Below, piece by piece: positions 10,661-23,207 of a DNA stretch of 64,000 nt. Positions within the stretch are counted from its first letter, which is position 1; the number at the start of each line of letters is the position of its first letter. Origin of the DNA: Lophium mytilinum (lineage: Eukaryota; Ascomycota; Dothideomycetes; Mytilinidiales; Mytilinidiaceae); the NCBI GenBank assembly GCA_010093605.1, contig MU004196.1, positions 274,255 to 338,254 of the forward strand, given 5' to 3'. The notes under the pieces are model-generated. The model was not told the origin of the DNA, searched no databases, and saw only the letters and a program-made list of their open reading frames with translations. The translations under genes and the position numbers were made by a program.

Positions 10661-12742
10661 GCTTTCGGACACCTCTCGAAAAAGTGGGCGACGGCCTTTA
10701 CTTATACTTGGACTCCCGCTAGCGCGGCCAATCCGTTGGGCCCCTCGGATCACCACCCTCGCGTCTGCCTGCTGCGGCCGGGTTCAACCAGACGAGGGGC
10801 CCCACAGAACCTGATAGACCGGCCAGGAACACCCCCTGATCCTCAGGGTGAAGGAAGGAGAGGTCTAGGACATCACGATAGGAAGCCGCAGCTGGATTCT
10901 ATTTGCTATCACCCTCAAATGGCCGCTCCTGGGCTGCAGCGCTGCTCCAGCTTCTGCCAGCTGGGAGGACCTCCAAGAGCTATGAGCAGCTCCAATCCGC
11001 CGCTCTCACCAGCTCAAGATGTATCTCATGGCCTCACGATGTACCTCGTCCCCCAATCCAGCTCCCCCCAGGCTTTGTGTACCCCTTGCACCTCCATATC
11101 AGCCCACCGTACCTGATCGACGTGCCTGATGCCACATCAGGGCAGACCGGCCTCGCCACCTCTCCCAATGTCCCACCCGTTCGCAGATCATGCGTCGATC
11201 TGTGGAGTCAGCCCCTCTCTGGCGCCGGCGTGAACCGAGCTCTGAAACCCGATTGTGCCTGGACTATACTGTTTGCGGCGGGGGGAGGACGGCCAACGGG
11301 TCAGGAGGGCCAGAATGGGCGCTCAACAAGCTTCCATGTGGACGGCGGGTGAGCGAATCACGCCATAGAGGGGCTCAGGCAGGTGGGCGCGCTCGGAGGG
11401 GCTGACGTAGCTGCGAAACCGCTGGGGACTGCCGCGGGGGTGGACGGAGGTCGGGGGGCGCTGGGAGAGTCGAGAGAGAGCAGAGGAGGGTGCGAGAGGG
11501 CTCGGTTTGGTACCAGGAAGGTCTGCGAGCTCGAGAGAGGGAGGGAAGAGGCATACTATGGAGTGTGAGGGCGTGAGGGCGTGAGGGTTCGAGATCTGGT
11601 GGTGAGGGTGAAGCCGGGCTGGACACGGCACGAGCAGCGCTGGCAAGCTGCCACAATGCCCAGAGAGGAGTGAGCGGACGGTGGATATGGGCTGCGGTAA
11701 TTCTGGAAGGTCATATCACACTCGGCAGCATCACAATGGTCGATTTCCAGGCCTCGGGGGTGGGAATCTGGCGTGGACGTGAGGATTTTGCGGACGCCCC
11801 GCGGAGGAGCGTTTTCGGACTGTCAACACACCCAAAACACCACGAAGACGCGCCAAAATTGCTGTGCGGAAGCCTGGGAATGACGAGATGGATGCCAGAG
11901 CAGCATATTCCTCAAAATCTCCACTGAGGCTTGCGAAATCAAGGAGAGCTTTCACCGCAGCTCCAGCGCGGCGCGGAGGTCTCGGAGGTCGCCACAAAGG
12001 TCTACAAAACACCATTCAGATCGGAATTGGATACTCACAAAGCTGGCAACTTTCGGAGGGCGTTCTGCAGAGTTTGAAATCTACCCCTTTTCGCTCTTGG
12101 CTGGAATTAGGCGTTGATATAGAACTACGTGAGAGTCTCCGCTGAAAGAGCATTCACGGGCAAGAAAGGTCTTAGAACACTATAGAACTTCTTCTAATTC
12201 ACTTCTCAACACATATTTCTTCGATGACATCTGTGAAAGCTTCCATAATCCATCCCAAGTGCGTTCAGGGGCATCTCCGGAGCTCAGAATCTACCTACGT
12301 CATACCCTGTTGCCTCGCTCACCACCATCACTCGCTACGCACCATATCTTTCATAGCATGGCCTTCTCAATACATCGAAATCCCACGCAGATCTCATGGT
12401 CTCAGCAAATAACAATATATAAAAGCTTGCAAAGAACCCATGCATTGAATCAACTACCATTCCCCTCAGCCCCCATCCCAAAAAACGCCAAAGCTATGCA
12501 AATGCCACCCACCCAGCTCTAAGTATGCCCGTGGCCCCATATCCCCCGTATAAGAACCCTAGGCATGGTCGAAACGATGAGACCAAAGCCAGTCAAAACT
12601 CGTAGGCCAAAGCGAAAGAGAGCAGACAGCTGATGACCAGCTGCTACCGAATAGAAACCCCAAGAAACGCCAGTAACACCATCGTTAGAAAAGTAGGGCG
12701 AGAGCTCAGCAGCACCGTCTACCATCCCATCTCATCTCGAAC
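10661..12742. other. Intergenic stretch before the SepH gene's 3' end
   Basis: About 2 kb of GC-rich then mixed sequence. Several frames of 70-110 codons exist on both strands, but none has a family match, splice support or consistent codon bias. The right part (about 12.2-12.7 kb) should carry the SepH 3' UTR. Confidence 0.45.
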
Positions 12743-15700
12743 CTACGACAAACTCCTCCCACCAGCGCCTCTCCCGAAGCCCTCACCTCCACTCGTCTGC
12801 CTCCGCCTTCGTACGACTGTCAGCTTGCTGGGGACGCTGGGTTGCGTCGGCGTCGAATTCTCCGGCAAGCCCTCCCGCCCTCTCTCGTCCACTCGGTCTC
12901 GATCTCTATCTCGTCTGCCGCCAGCCGTCCCTACGCTCGTTGTCCCGCTCGCCGCCCCACCCGCCAGACTCATCCGCGCAAACTTGGTCCGCGGCAGCCG
13001 GCTCTTGGTGCTACTCCCGCTGCTGCCGCCGCTGCCGCCTTGGGTCGCGTTATTGCCGTTGGCAGTGAGGATACTAGAGGTGCTGCTCGAGCTGTCTCGG
13101 CTCGCAGGCCTATAGCCTGGTGTGCGCGCCGTGATGGACGTCGAGGCGCGAGTGAGCGGCGCAGGCGTAGTCGTGGTGTCTAGGAGCGAGAGGCTACTCA
13201 GTCCATTTTCAAGGCCTACCGCGCTCTGCGTCCTCACGTGTCGGTCACGTGTGCTGGGTGTCGGCGGCATGCTGGCGCTATGAATGAGCGACGGAGTCGG
13301 CGGTGTCATCGATGATACACCATTAGTAGAACCGTTAGTGGAGCGGCCTCCGGATGGTGGACGCGACAGGCCGCTCCGACGGGAGGAGACACGACCGACG
13401 TTTTCGTTGTCGCAGGCGCGGACGAGCTCTTCTGCCATTTGGCGGACGAGAATGGCCGGGTCTTTCTCGGCGAGGTGGCACACAGTGTTGTAGACGCCGA
13501 AGCGTTTGATGAGACCACACGCCTCATCCGTGGCGTCGCAGATGGTACGAAGGATTCGGAGAAGGTTAAGACGCGCGACGGCGTCTTTGTGGCCTAGCTT
13601 TTGGACTGTGCGGGTGAAGATTTCGGGCACAGCGAGGGAGGCGGCGATGAGAGGGGAGAGACGCGTGAGTTTCTGCAGTGGTTCTAGCATAGATTCAAAT
13701 GAGTTTTGGGAGGTGTCGGGGGACGTGTAAGCGTCGATAATAGCTGTTGAGAAAGTTGACGTCAATAGATATGCCTCCACCTTTGCGGTTTCTTCTTGAA
13801 GCCTATAACATGGTCAGCTGCATGTAGGAATCTAGGATGAGTGAGATTACGAACCATATGAAGATGGCGTCAAGCGCCGTGACCTGCCAGTTCCGGTCCG
13901 CAAGCATGCTGATGTAGAACTGCAGGCCACGATTTTCCCAGAGCTTCTTTCTCGCCACTTTGCCAGAATGTGCAAGCTCGCACAAGATTGGCAGAGCGAA
14001 CTCCTTCAGTGGCCATTCCGTTTGCACAATGTCTTTGAGAATCGGAATGACATCGTTCAGCGCTGCTTCTTCTTGGCGCGAGCGGTTGTGGCGACATAGG
14101 TTGTACATTGTGTTGAGGATCTGGTTTGAGATCTCACGGAACAAAGGAAGCTTCTTTGAAGACCGAAGCAGATCGGTGAGGACGTCGATGGCGTTGGAAT
14201 TCTGTAAGGCTTCGTGGGTGGATGACAGCATGGAGAGATTCTTGATGAACTTGAGCATTGTGACCTGGTGGTTTGGAGACATCTTGCGAAGATCCTTCAG
14301 AACACCTGAAAGCAGTTAGCGCTGAAAAAAGGTACTAATGAAAGCGCCTTACGTTTCAATATCATGCGATCGGCCACGAGATCCTTGACGTGGCTTTCGG
14401 CTTGCGAAAAGATGAGGAAAATGTTGACGATGCGACCTTCGATAAGCTCCGACAGCTCATCTCGTTCGTCCAGAACGCGATTGAGAACAAGCGAAAGGGG
14501 ATATAGAACCGAGCTTCTCGAGAATATGCGACAGAAATCATTTTTGGGCGTTGGCCCCTAGCTATTTGTGAGTATGGAGCCAATGAAAAGAGTGGAAGAC
14601 TTGAACTAACCTGAAGCTCAAAAACGCTCCATACGCCATTGACACCAATCAAGACAAGGTCACGGTCAGTATCAATATCCTCCTCGAGAAACTCGACCAG
14701 AACATTGATACCGCCACAACCGATGAACATCTGTAAAGTTAGAGTAGATGTCTGGTACATCTGCCGGACGAAAGCAGCGGCCTCTTTTCGGATCTCGCTT
14801 GGGTATTTCTTATAGGCGAAGTTGGAGATGATCGGGATACCTCCCAAAAAGGACAAACTCTCTTGAGCTTCAGCATCGTCTAGGATGATCTAATACATTA
14901 TCAGAGCTTATCACTTTGTGGCACTGGCAATGATCGTACCATGTTGACTATGCGTAATAGTCGCAAAACGACATCTCTTGGCTGTTCCGTACCAAGAATT
15001 TCGAGAAGGGGGAGCATGCCATGTGACCGTAGAACAATTGCCCTCTTTTCCGGAGACTCGAACAATACTTGTATCTGTAACATGTCAGCTGTAGTCGACT
15101 AAATTACAACCAAGTGTACTCACAAGTTGATCGGCGATGTCTAAAAGGACATCATATGGCTGTGTAGTCTTGAGAGCGCCCACTAGGCTTTCTGTAAGCT
15201 TCGCCAGTCGATCATCCCTATCACGGGCGACATTGCTTTCAAGGTTGACATTCTCAAGGCCTTCCTCGAGGTTGGCAAAAGGATCAGACTCGTCTTCATC
15301 GGTAATGATAAATGACGAAGACATCTTCGAGGTAATCATAGCCAAACTATTTTGATCGGACCCACTGTCGCTATCCGCTTTTGGTAAACTGGCTCCATCG
15401 TGGCCAAAGATGTCTGAGAAGTCCTCCTTGTCATCCTCAGCGTACTTCTGAATTTCGATTTCAGACTGCGATCGTTGCATGCCCTTGCGCTCTGAGGTGT
15501 AGGAAGACGAGCGTTGTCGCATACTCCCGCCCTTCTTCGCATTGAGCGTCGAACGTGGAGCTGTCTTGAGATCAGAGGGATGAAATAGGCGAGGAGAGAA
15601 GGATTCTGCAGGGTTGGCCTAGTCCAGTTAGTGGGTGGAGACAAACATAAAATCTTTCGATCATACCTGCATGGCTTGCAACTTTCTTTCGAAAGCAGAC

Positions 15701-17642
15701 TCGTCGGTTGCAATGAGATCCGAGTAGTCCTCGACAGAGTTCTCCCTGAATAGAACTGAAGGTCTTGCTAGAGCTGCTACCTTTCCTTTGGCTACTTGAT
15801 TTACTTTGGGGATACCGCGAAGAATAGCGGTCTTAGGCTCCGTGTCGTGCTGTTGGGACGAGGATCTAGAAGTAGGAGGTTGTGGCTTGGAGCTAGAACG
15901 CTTCTTTTTAATGGGAGTCGGCGCGCGGACTGTCTCCATGTCATCGAAGTGGTCGTCCGCCGTGAATTGCAGTGGCCCGTTGACAGTAGCATTGCTTTCA
16001 CCAAAAGTCATAGGCTCCTCGGTCACTGACTCAAAGGTTGCGAAGGATTTGAGGCGCTCCGAAGAGAGTAAGCCAGCGAAGTTGTCGTGCGGGCGGAGGT
16101 GAGGCAGATGAAGAGCACTAGGGCTGATGGAGGAGACGAAATCGTCGTCCCAGTTGTCGTTCGTATCAACATCTGGAGAACGATAGAGGTCCGCATTAGG
16201 CCGTGACTTTGCAACACTTAATCCTCCTTTGGCCACAGCGGGCGTCTTCAACTGAGAAGGGGGGCTTTTCTTGGTGGCGCCAAGACTTGAGGAGAGTGGC
16301 CGAGATGCCCGACGGACCGAGCCGTTGTTCGGTGACCTCAAGGCTTCGTTCCATTCTTGAACACTCTTTACAGCTTCGTCGTACTCAGTTGGTTTCGCAG
16401 GGACGGCAGCTACCGTTCTCTTCGCGCTCAAGATCCAGGGATGCTTCAGTAATCGTTTGGCAGATATCCGGAGGTTGGGATTCTTTTGAAAACATTGCAT
16501 AAGAAAATCTCGTACAGCCTGGAGGTAAGTAAGTAAGTAAGTTTTCAATGGCCGCATCATGATCTCATTCACATACCGGAGAAGCACTGCCTGGGATAGG
16601 GGGGTGCTCGTCGTTGACTATTCGAAATAGGGCCTGCATCGGTTGGAGCTTATGATACGGCGGTTTGCCCTCAATCAATTCGATGACTGTACACCCCAAA
16701 CTCCAGATATCCGAGGATGTTGTTGCACCTGAAAGCTCAATGACTTCTGGTGCCATCCAGTACGGGGTTCCCACAACACTCGATTCGTCTAGTCCAGATG
16801 CTTTCGTGGCAACGCCAAAGTCTGCCAGCTTTACCAGACCTTCCTTGGTGGTCAGAATGTTGGCACCCTTGATATCCCTGTGGATGACACCCTGTTCGTG
16901 GAGGTAGAGGAGCCCGTGCAAGACCTGGGACATGTATAGGGCCACTAAGTTCTCCGGAAACTTTCCAAAATTCTTGCAGATTGAGTGGAGGGAGCCGTTT
17001 TCGCAGTATCTAGAGTCATGCATTAGCCACAGACCCCGAGGAGGAAGTGAGTCCAGTCATACTCTAGGATAATGTAAAGCGCATCCGTAGCCTTGACGAA
17101 ACCATGATATTTCACAATGTTCGGGTGCTATCCAAAGTATCAGCAGTTGTACCGAAAAGGGGGTATGTGGATTGGGAGCGTACGTTGAGGTTCTTTAAGA
17201 GGTCGATTTCGATCTGGACAGTAATTAGCGAAAAATCCAACACCACTAGGTATATATTTCCATACCATGATAGTCTTCAGCTCGCTCTTAGGCAGATTTT
17301 CCATCCGGACCTGCTTGACTGCCACTGTCTCGCCCGTTCCCCAGTTTAACGCCCGATATACAGACCCAAAGGCCCCTTTGCCTAAGCAATCGCCCAATTG
17401 CTGTACAGCCCAATCATTAGCCAATGTACGTTGCGGAACTCCTGCCATTCTCCAATTCCACATACATAATCTTTCAAGCCTGCCACCTCCTGTGCTGCCC
17501 TCTGAGCATGCCCATCTCTACTCGGGGGAGCCGAAGTAGGCTTGGCTGCCCTCGACTGTGCCAGTGCTCCACTCCCATTCCCATATCCAGCCTGGCCCGT
17601 CTGCTTGCCACTCTTCGGCCTGTCGGGCGGGTGGGAGACCAT
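12743..17642 (-). CDS. sepH: SepH/Cdc15-type septation initiation protein kinase
   Basis: Twelve exons: 17466..17642, 17266..17400, 17184..17213, 17063..17127, 16577..17009, 15667..16518, 15124..15618, 14940..15074, 14611..14889, 14353..14557, 13855..14305 and 12743..13802. All joins are in phase and give 1438 residues, close to other SepH proteins. The Ser/Thr kinase domain begins at about residue 60: [18 protein letters not shown] (glycine loop), VAVKQ (Lys), [10 protein letters not shown] (catalytic loop), [12 protein letters not shown]. After a Ser-rich linker, the second half is helical and armadillo-like. By homology it is the STE-family kinase of the septation initiation network (S. 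pombe Cdc7, yeast Cdc15), acting at spindle pole bodies to trigger septation. I chose the ATG at 17642 over an in-frame upstream Leu/Met region because the preceding sequence is not conserved-looking. Confidence 0.93.
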
Positions 17643-18446
17643 CGTGGGGCCAATTCGGGGCTGCCCCGGGCGGGCTATGACGCAGCGTGGGTCTCGAGGA
17701 GGTCGACAGCGGTGGCCGGCGTCTCGAGGTTTCGATATGGAGGTGATGCCGCAAGGGCTGCATAGCACTCGGCGAGCGTGCGGTGTAGTGCTTAGAAAGA
17801 CCCCGCCGCGGCGGTCTCGAGAGGTTGAGACGTGCTATAGGCGATATAGGCGTTGTGTCGTAGGGATCCGGGCTGGAATTTTGTTACGGGTTGATTGCAC
17901 GCGACTGCGGTCCGATCCATGCACGCGCCGACTGCCGGGCGTCCTGCGAGCTCTGCATAAGGCTGACACGGGCACCTTTGATGTCTGAGGGATTGCCACA
18001 GGGCGGAGGGTGGAGAAGCCGTTCGCAATGGAGAAAAGGGTGAATGCTGTCGTGGGCGGTTTGCTGCCCGAGGCCAACTTTTGGGTCGCTGTGGCTTGCG
18101 TAGAAAGCACCGGCTCGGGAACGTTGTCGGCCATAGCACCGACTTTCGACTCACCAACACTCAGATATTTGCACGGCTTCATTGGATACTGAAGTGTTTC
18201 AGATGTCTCGTCTCCCACCTGTCGCGATCAAACCCGGATCCCGGGTCGTAAGAGGTCTATTTTCAGCCTAATTTCGCGTCGTCACGTGCACATTTCGAAT
18301 TCTGGATTGAGACTACCGTCATTCGAATTGCCTATGTTACAAGTGTAATTCTAGAGTCTAATACTGCTCCTTATACGAGCCTCAAGATGTAGGTGCTTGT
18401 TTGTTGCCCAGGAGCCTCGAGTCCGACCAACGCAAAGGTAGCCCAT
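17643..18446. other. Region upstream of sepH
   Basis: Promoter and 5' leader of sepH, lying 3' of SDR 1. A minus-strand open frame of about 120 codons (17835-18218) starts at GTG, with an internal ATG, and matches nothing I know; an upstream exon or uORF of sepH cannot be excluded. Confidence 0.4.
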
Positions 18447-19575
18447 CTACTTTCCAGCCACAACATTCAGAACGCCTCCATCAACGGCAATGATTTCGCC
18501 GTTGACGTACGCGTTTTTCGTCAGGAAGAGCTTCCGAAGAGATTAGCCCCTAGTTTTTAGATGTATGGAAATATGCTTACCACAGCCTGCGCCATCTCCT
18601 CGTCGCTGCCCGCCCTCTGAGCCGGAACATGTCCTTTCGCCTGGACTGTCTCGTCTGGCAACTCGCTCTTCTGGTCTTCGCCACTCGACTGTGTGGTCAT
18701 CTCACTGGGGAAGTAGCCGGGAGCAATTGAGTTCACCCTGATCTTCAGCTTCTGGAACTCAGCACTCATAAGCTTGGTTAGTTGGACTGTGCCGCCTTTG
18801 GCAGCGTTGTACGAGAAGTGACCCTGGGCATGTCGCATGATGCCGCTCATGCTGGAGATGACAATCACCGACGCCGAAAGATGGCCATGGCTCTCGGAGC
18901 CTGCCTGGAGGAGCGGGAGGAATGCTACCGTCGTAAAGTACACCGAGGTCACATCGGTGTTGTACGTCTCGTTCCATTGCTCGAATGTCTCCTCCTTCCA
19001 TAATTTCTCTTTCATTTTGGATGCAGACTCTTCATTCGGTTCGACCTTGGTACCTGATATGCCCGCGGCACAGACTACTTCGGTCAGCTCGAGGAAGCGA
19101 AGAGGAGAAAAGGCACGCACTGAGAAGGTTTATGTATTTCTCCTTCTTTGAGATCTCTTCGTACAGCTTGGTCAAGTCCTCTTTCTTTGTGACATCGCAA
19201 GCAAGCCTGCATACATCAGCCACTGGACTACACCAACAATGACACGACGATCTTACGGGATGATCGCTCCTTGATCAGGTTCGTGAGATCTGGCTGCCTT
19301 CTCCAAAGCTTCGAGTCCTAAAAGCGATTATCAGTTCCTATCCCATGCGGATGTCATTTGCCGAGACTCACGTCGGCCAATGATGTAAACCTTCGCGCCT
19401 ATATCGACCATTAGCCATTTATGCCAACCCACCCAGATGAGCCTCCAAACGAACCATTCGCTGCCAGGGCCTGCGCCGCCATCAACCCAATTCCCGATCC
19501 GCCACCAGTGACGATGCAGACATAGTCCTGCACGGAAAACAGCTTCGAAGCTTTCAGATCTGAAGTTTGAACCAT
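18447..19575 (-). CDS. Short-chain dehydrogenase/reductase (classical SDR)
   Basis: Six exons: 19455..19575, 19372..19398, 19257..19317, 19121..19206, 18581..19077 and 18447..18530, all in phase, 291 residues. Rossmann NAD(P)-binding motif VTGGGSGIG lies near residue 25; the active site shows ISSMSG (Ser) and YNAAKGG (Tyr-x3-Lys); the end has the typical DGG motif (AVDGGVLNV). Overall it resembles the fungal SDRs related to bacterial RhlG 3-oxoacyl reductases, but the substrate cannot be read from sequence. One intron is only 43 nt. It faces away from the BCS1-like gene and shares a 690-bp divergent promoter with it. Confidence 0.9.
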
Positions 19576-20264
19576 AGTGACTGAGCTCAGAGATGAATCG
19601 AGAGTGTGAGAGACTGGATCAGAACATGGGAATTTGAAATTGTCGTAGTGACTTTGCCATGGGAGATGAAAGCCGCATTATGACGTCAGGGGGCCAGCCG
19701 TAAACGGCTTAGCGCGCTCCGAAACCTTTCAACCACCTGCACCACACTGGCTGTCACAACTTTCTTACCTCTTGGACATTAAAAGAAACCTCACAGTAGA
19801 ATACCCTGTTTCTTCAATGTAGGTCTGAAACCCTTGTTTCCACAATGGGACAAACATGCGAATAAAGGAGGACGAAGAAGAATATTGTTTATCGCGAAGA
19901 ATGTTCGTACTTCTAACAACTCCATCCATGGGGTAGCTATGGGCGATATTGACGGCTCGATTGTATGGCCAATGGAAGGAGTAATATCAACAGCTGTCAG
20001 CCTTGGCTCCATGCACAAACGAATTGTAAAGGACGGTCTCTACAACGCAGATTAGACAATAATGTAACATTGTGAGAACTCCCTACATAAAAAGAGAAGA
20101 AGCACAGCACTTTCCATCATCAGAAAGTCTTTTGGATAACCAAAACAGAAACCCTCTAAAGGCCGGAAGTTTTCAGCCCCTCGTTGGGCCTCCAAATTCC
20201 TTCTCAGCTTCCACACAGCTCACTGGCTCCTCAAGCCCCATCGAACATTCCATCGGAGAATACG
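19576..20264. promoter_or_regulatory. Divergent promoter between SDR 1 and the BCS1-like gene
   Basis: A 690-bp intergenic span with start codons facing outward on both sides. The frame of the BCS1-like gene stays open leftward to about 20184, but without an ATG before 20265. No further gene seen. Confidence 0.6.
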
Positions 20265-21629
20265 ATGCTTACTCAGAGCCCCTGGTGGTCTCGGGATGAG
20301 GGACGGAAGGCCATCGCTGCGATACCCATCATGGCATTCATGCATCCTATGCTGGAACGCTTGACGAAGGGCAAGGTAAATATCATCAAGTTGATGCCTT
20401 TGTACTTTGCTTACAGCGCAATAGCACCATGTATCCCAATCTTCCGAGGGATGCTCTCTACTTTCGCGAAAGCGCACGTCACCGTCGCCCTCAATACGTC
20501 AGTTCATAAAGGAGTGGTAGAGTGGCTGAGCGCGAACGTTATCAGCAAAGGCACACGTTATGCCCTGGCTACAACAACCGCAGTCGCTGATGGGTACGGT
20601 CTCATTATGAAACCAGCCTCGGGCAAATACACGTTCTGGTTCCGTAAGCGGTTCTTCACTTGCACGATTGAGACTACCACCGGTGGTAAAGAATCGCAGA
20701 AGAATGACGCTATGGTCATCAGCACTTTGGCGTTTTCCACCGACCCTATCGAGGCATTCCTTCGCCACTGCAAAGATCTCTATGATAAGAACCATGATGA
20801 TACAGAAATTTGCGTCTACACCTGGAGCGAGAGCAGCGAAGGATCGCACTTTAGGCCCAATGAGAAGGCCCCACGCTCTTTCGATACCATCTATATGGAT
20901 GGCGCAGTCAAGGCAGACGTCATTAAAGACGTAGACAAATTCTTCGACGAAGAGACAAAGGAGTTTTATGGCGAAAACGGGATCCCCTACCGTCGGGGGT
21001 ACCTCCTCCATGGCCCACCAGGCACAGGTAAGTCTTCATTCTGCTTCGCATTGGCCAGCCATCTCAAGAGCGATTTGATGCTCATCAATCTTTCAGCTAT
21101 GGATGATAGCTCCATCCTAGATGCATTCCAAGGCCTTGGCGGCGGATGCGTTGTCGTGCTCGAAGACGTTGACAGTGCAGGTATCACCCGCGAAAACGGG
21201 AAGAAGGGCAACAGCTCCTCCAAGCTCACTCTTAGCGGACTCCTAAATGCAATTGATGGCAACGCAGCGCCCGATGACCGGCTGCTCATCATGACTAGCA
21301 ATTGCCCCGATGACCTCGATGAGGCCCTTGTCCGACCTGGCCGAATCGATCGCCAGATCTACCTTGGCCATATCTCGCAGTCCTCAGCAGCAATCATCTT
21401 CACGCGCTTGGTCGCTAAGCTTGCGGCTCGTGAGGGCATCATTAAGGAAGAAGAGGTTGAGCCGCTGGCGCAGCGCTTTGCGGAGCAGATCCCCGAAGAC
21501 ACGGTGACGCCGGCTGAGGTGCAAAACTTCCTGCAGATGCGCCGTGGCGAGCCATTGCGAGCCATTGATGAGGTCGGTCCATGGGTGGCCGATTTAATTG
21601 CAAAGCGGCAGAAGGTTTCTGAGTCGTGA
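20265..21629 (+). CDS. BCS1-like mitochondrial AAA ATPase
   Basis: Single exon, 454 residues from the first ATG (MLTQSPWW). The open frame reaches further 5', but only from a TTG. The order fits the Bcs1 family: an N-terminal BCS1-specific domain (about residues 20-200, including FWFRKRFFTCTIE), then an AAA domain with RRGYLLHGPPGTGKSS (Walker A, about residue 250), CVVVLEDVDSAG (Walker B), sensor IMTSNCPDDLDEALVRPGR and arginine fingers. Bcs1 moves the folded Rieske protein across the inner membrane during complex III assembly. Fungi carry several Bcs1-like paralogues, so whether this is the true orthologue is open. The lack of introns contrasts with its neighbours. Confidence 0.88.
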   Translation: MLTQSPWWSRDEGRKAIAAIPIMAFMHPMLERLTKGKVNIIKLMPLYFAYSAIAPCIPIFRGMLSTFAKAHVTVALNTSVHKGVVEWLSANVISKGTRYALATTTAVADGYGLIMKPASGKYTFWFRKRFFTCTIETTTGGKESQKNDAMVISTLAFSTDPIEAFLRHCKDLYDKNHDDTEICVYTWSESSEGSHFRPNEKAPRSFDTIYMDGAVKADVIKDVDKFFDEETKEFYGENGIPYRRGYLLHGPPGTGKSSFCFALASHLKSDLMLINLSAMDDSSILDAFQGLGGGCVVVLEDVDSAGITRENGKKGNSSSKLTLSGLLNAIDGNAAPDDRLLIMTSNCPDDLDEALVRPGRIDRQIYLGHISQSSAAIIFTRLVAKLAAREGIIKEEEVEPLAQRFAEQIPEDTVTPAEVQNFLQMRRGEPLRAIDEVGPWVADLIAKRQKVSES

Positions 21630-21657
21630 GTTCTGAGCGCTGGATGAAAAGAGAGTT

Positions 21658-21707
21658 CGCGTTTTGCTTTCGCGTTTTGCTTTCGCGTTTTGCTTTCGCG
21701 TTTTGCT
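21658..21707. repeat. 13-bp tandem repeat after the BCS1-like gene
   Basis: Nearly four exact copies of CGCGTTTTGCTTT, starting 29 bp after the stop codon, so inside the 3' UTR. Confidence 0.85.
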
Positions 21708-21742
21708 AATGCCTGATGGCGCGAAGGTCTAGAAACTGAGAC

Positions 21743-21790
21743 GGCGTTGAGGCGTTAAGGCGTTATGGCGTTACGGCGTTCGGGCGTTCG
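21743..21790. repeat. 8-bp tandem repeat (GGCGTTNN), six copies
   Basis: Six units of GGCGTT plus two variable bases (GA, AA, AT, AC, CG, CG). It lies about 110 bp after the BCS1-like stop codon, probably still in the 3' UTR. Confidence 0.85.
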
Positions 21791-23207
21791 GTTTGAGAGG
21801 GCATTGAGTGCTCTCCGGTTCTTATGTGAGTAGTTCTAGCGCAGCGTTGACCGCTGCGCCCACAAATCAAGAAAATCTCTAAAACCTTTAGATGTGTATC
21901 CGATATGATGATGTGATATTTAATGATGAGACGTTCCTTACATATGTTTCCGTTCAATTCTCTTTAGATTAAACTGGGGGTCCCTTATTCGTTATGTGCC
22001 TTCACGTTGGAATCGACTTCTTGAGACTGCAACGTATCAAAGATGAAGCCTACGTGAAAAATTAAGCAGCAGTGTGGAACTTTTTTATGCCCGAGATCCC
22101 TGGCCTACTGTCTGCTTGAAGTTGGATGAGCCAGATCTTACCCCAAGCCAGTGATTTCTGATTGAAGCCTTTGTCACACATGTAGTCGCCGAAATTATTC
22201 GCTATTGAGCTGGAATCTCGCAAAGCTACAAGCAGAGTTTGTTGCGCTTCCGGTGGGTGTTCGGTGTGTAGCTCAAAACGCATTCTTTCTTGCTAACTCG
22301 TTCCCGTCCAGAATAACCTGTGTAAGCTTTTGTTTTCACCCAGGTTGTGGCTGTGTCGGTGTGTTTTCGCCTGTGCTTCATGAAGGATATCGTTCGCCTT
22401 ATATAGCTACCAATAAGGTGATAGAGGTACAACGTCGTTCGCTTTGAACGCGATCCGCTAAAGTGTAGGCTGAGTAGGTGCTTGTGACTAGGAACCAGAG
22501 GGTGGCGGCCCTGATACCCGACTAGGTAGAGCACTCAAGCCGAATACGCCGTGGCGAGGCTTATTCTAAATCACACGATATAGAACCTGGCATAGCCATC
22601 TAAAAGCGAATGGAGTTTGCAGATCAAAGATGTATCTAACTAAATAAGCTTGTAGATCGATACCTCAGGTAGAGATGCTCTTGACCACCAATCAGTTCTG
22701 GCGGCTAACGCCTTCACTGAAAGGTGGCATTTACACTTCTATGTCTGGGTACTGACTTGTCTAAACGTCGAATAACCGCCTTCCTGTCGGCCAGCTCTTC
22801 TCTTCTCCGGGCTTTGCATACCGTCAAGTACTACATCGCCTTTGCACCATGTGGGAGACAGTAAGAAAAGACAGGAGGCGGAATCTCGTTTTCCGCGAGG
22901 CCTGAACCTTAAGTATTTCCGTATTCAAGAGTGGCAGGTGTGTCGGGGAGCAGGCCGAGATCGAAGTTCAGCTGAACGCTATGCCGAGACGCCTGCAGCA
23001 AGGTTGAAACGCCATGAACTCCTCATTGGATACGGCATGCAGCGAGTCTGCCTAGCACCCCGCCTCAAATAAATCGTGCGCTGTCAGAATTCTTTCCGTC
23101 TTCTCCGTCTGCTCCGTCTTCTTTCTTCACTCGAGACTGCTGGGTGTTAATCCATCCCAAGTATCTTTTCATCAAATGATGGTCAATCTCGTAGCAACGT
23201 ATTTGCA
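21791..23207. other. Intergenic stretch, nothing recognised
   Basis: About 1.4 kb. Only short frames on either strand, none with a family match. The last 100 bp are pyrimidine-rich (repeated CTCCGTCTT-like words near 23100) and probably form the promoter/leader of the ankyrin gene. Confidence 0.45.

Noticed and set aside
11731-12015. Minus-strand ATG-started 94-codon frame
   Set aside because: No motif, no splice partner, no supporting codon bias; GC-rich sequence yields such frames by chance.
17835-18218. Minus-strand 127-codon frame upstream of sepH
   Set aside because: Begins at GTG, matches nothing and has no clear splice into sepH; kept only as a possible leader or uORF.
20184-20264. 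N-terminal extension of the BCS1-like protein
   Set aside because: The open frame here starts only at TTG; the first ATG is at 20265.
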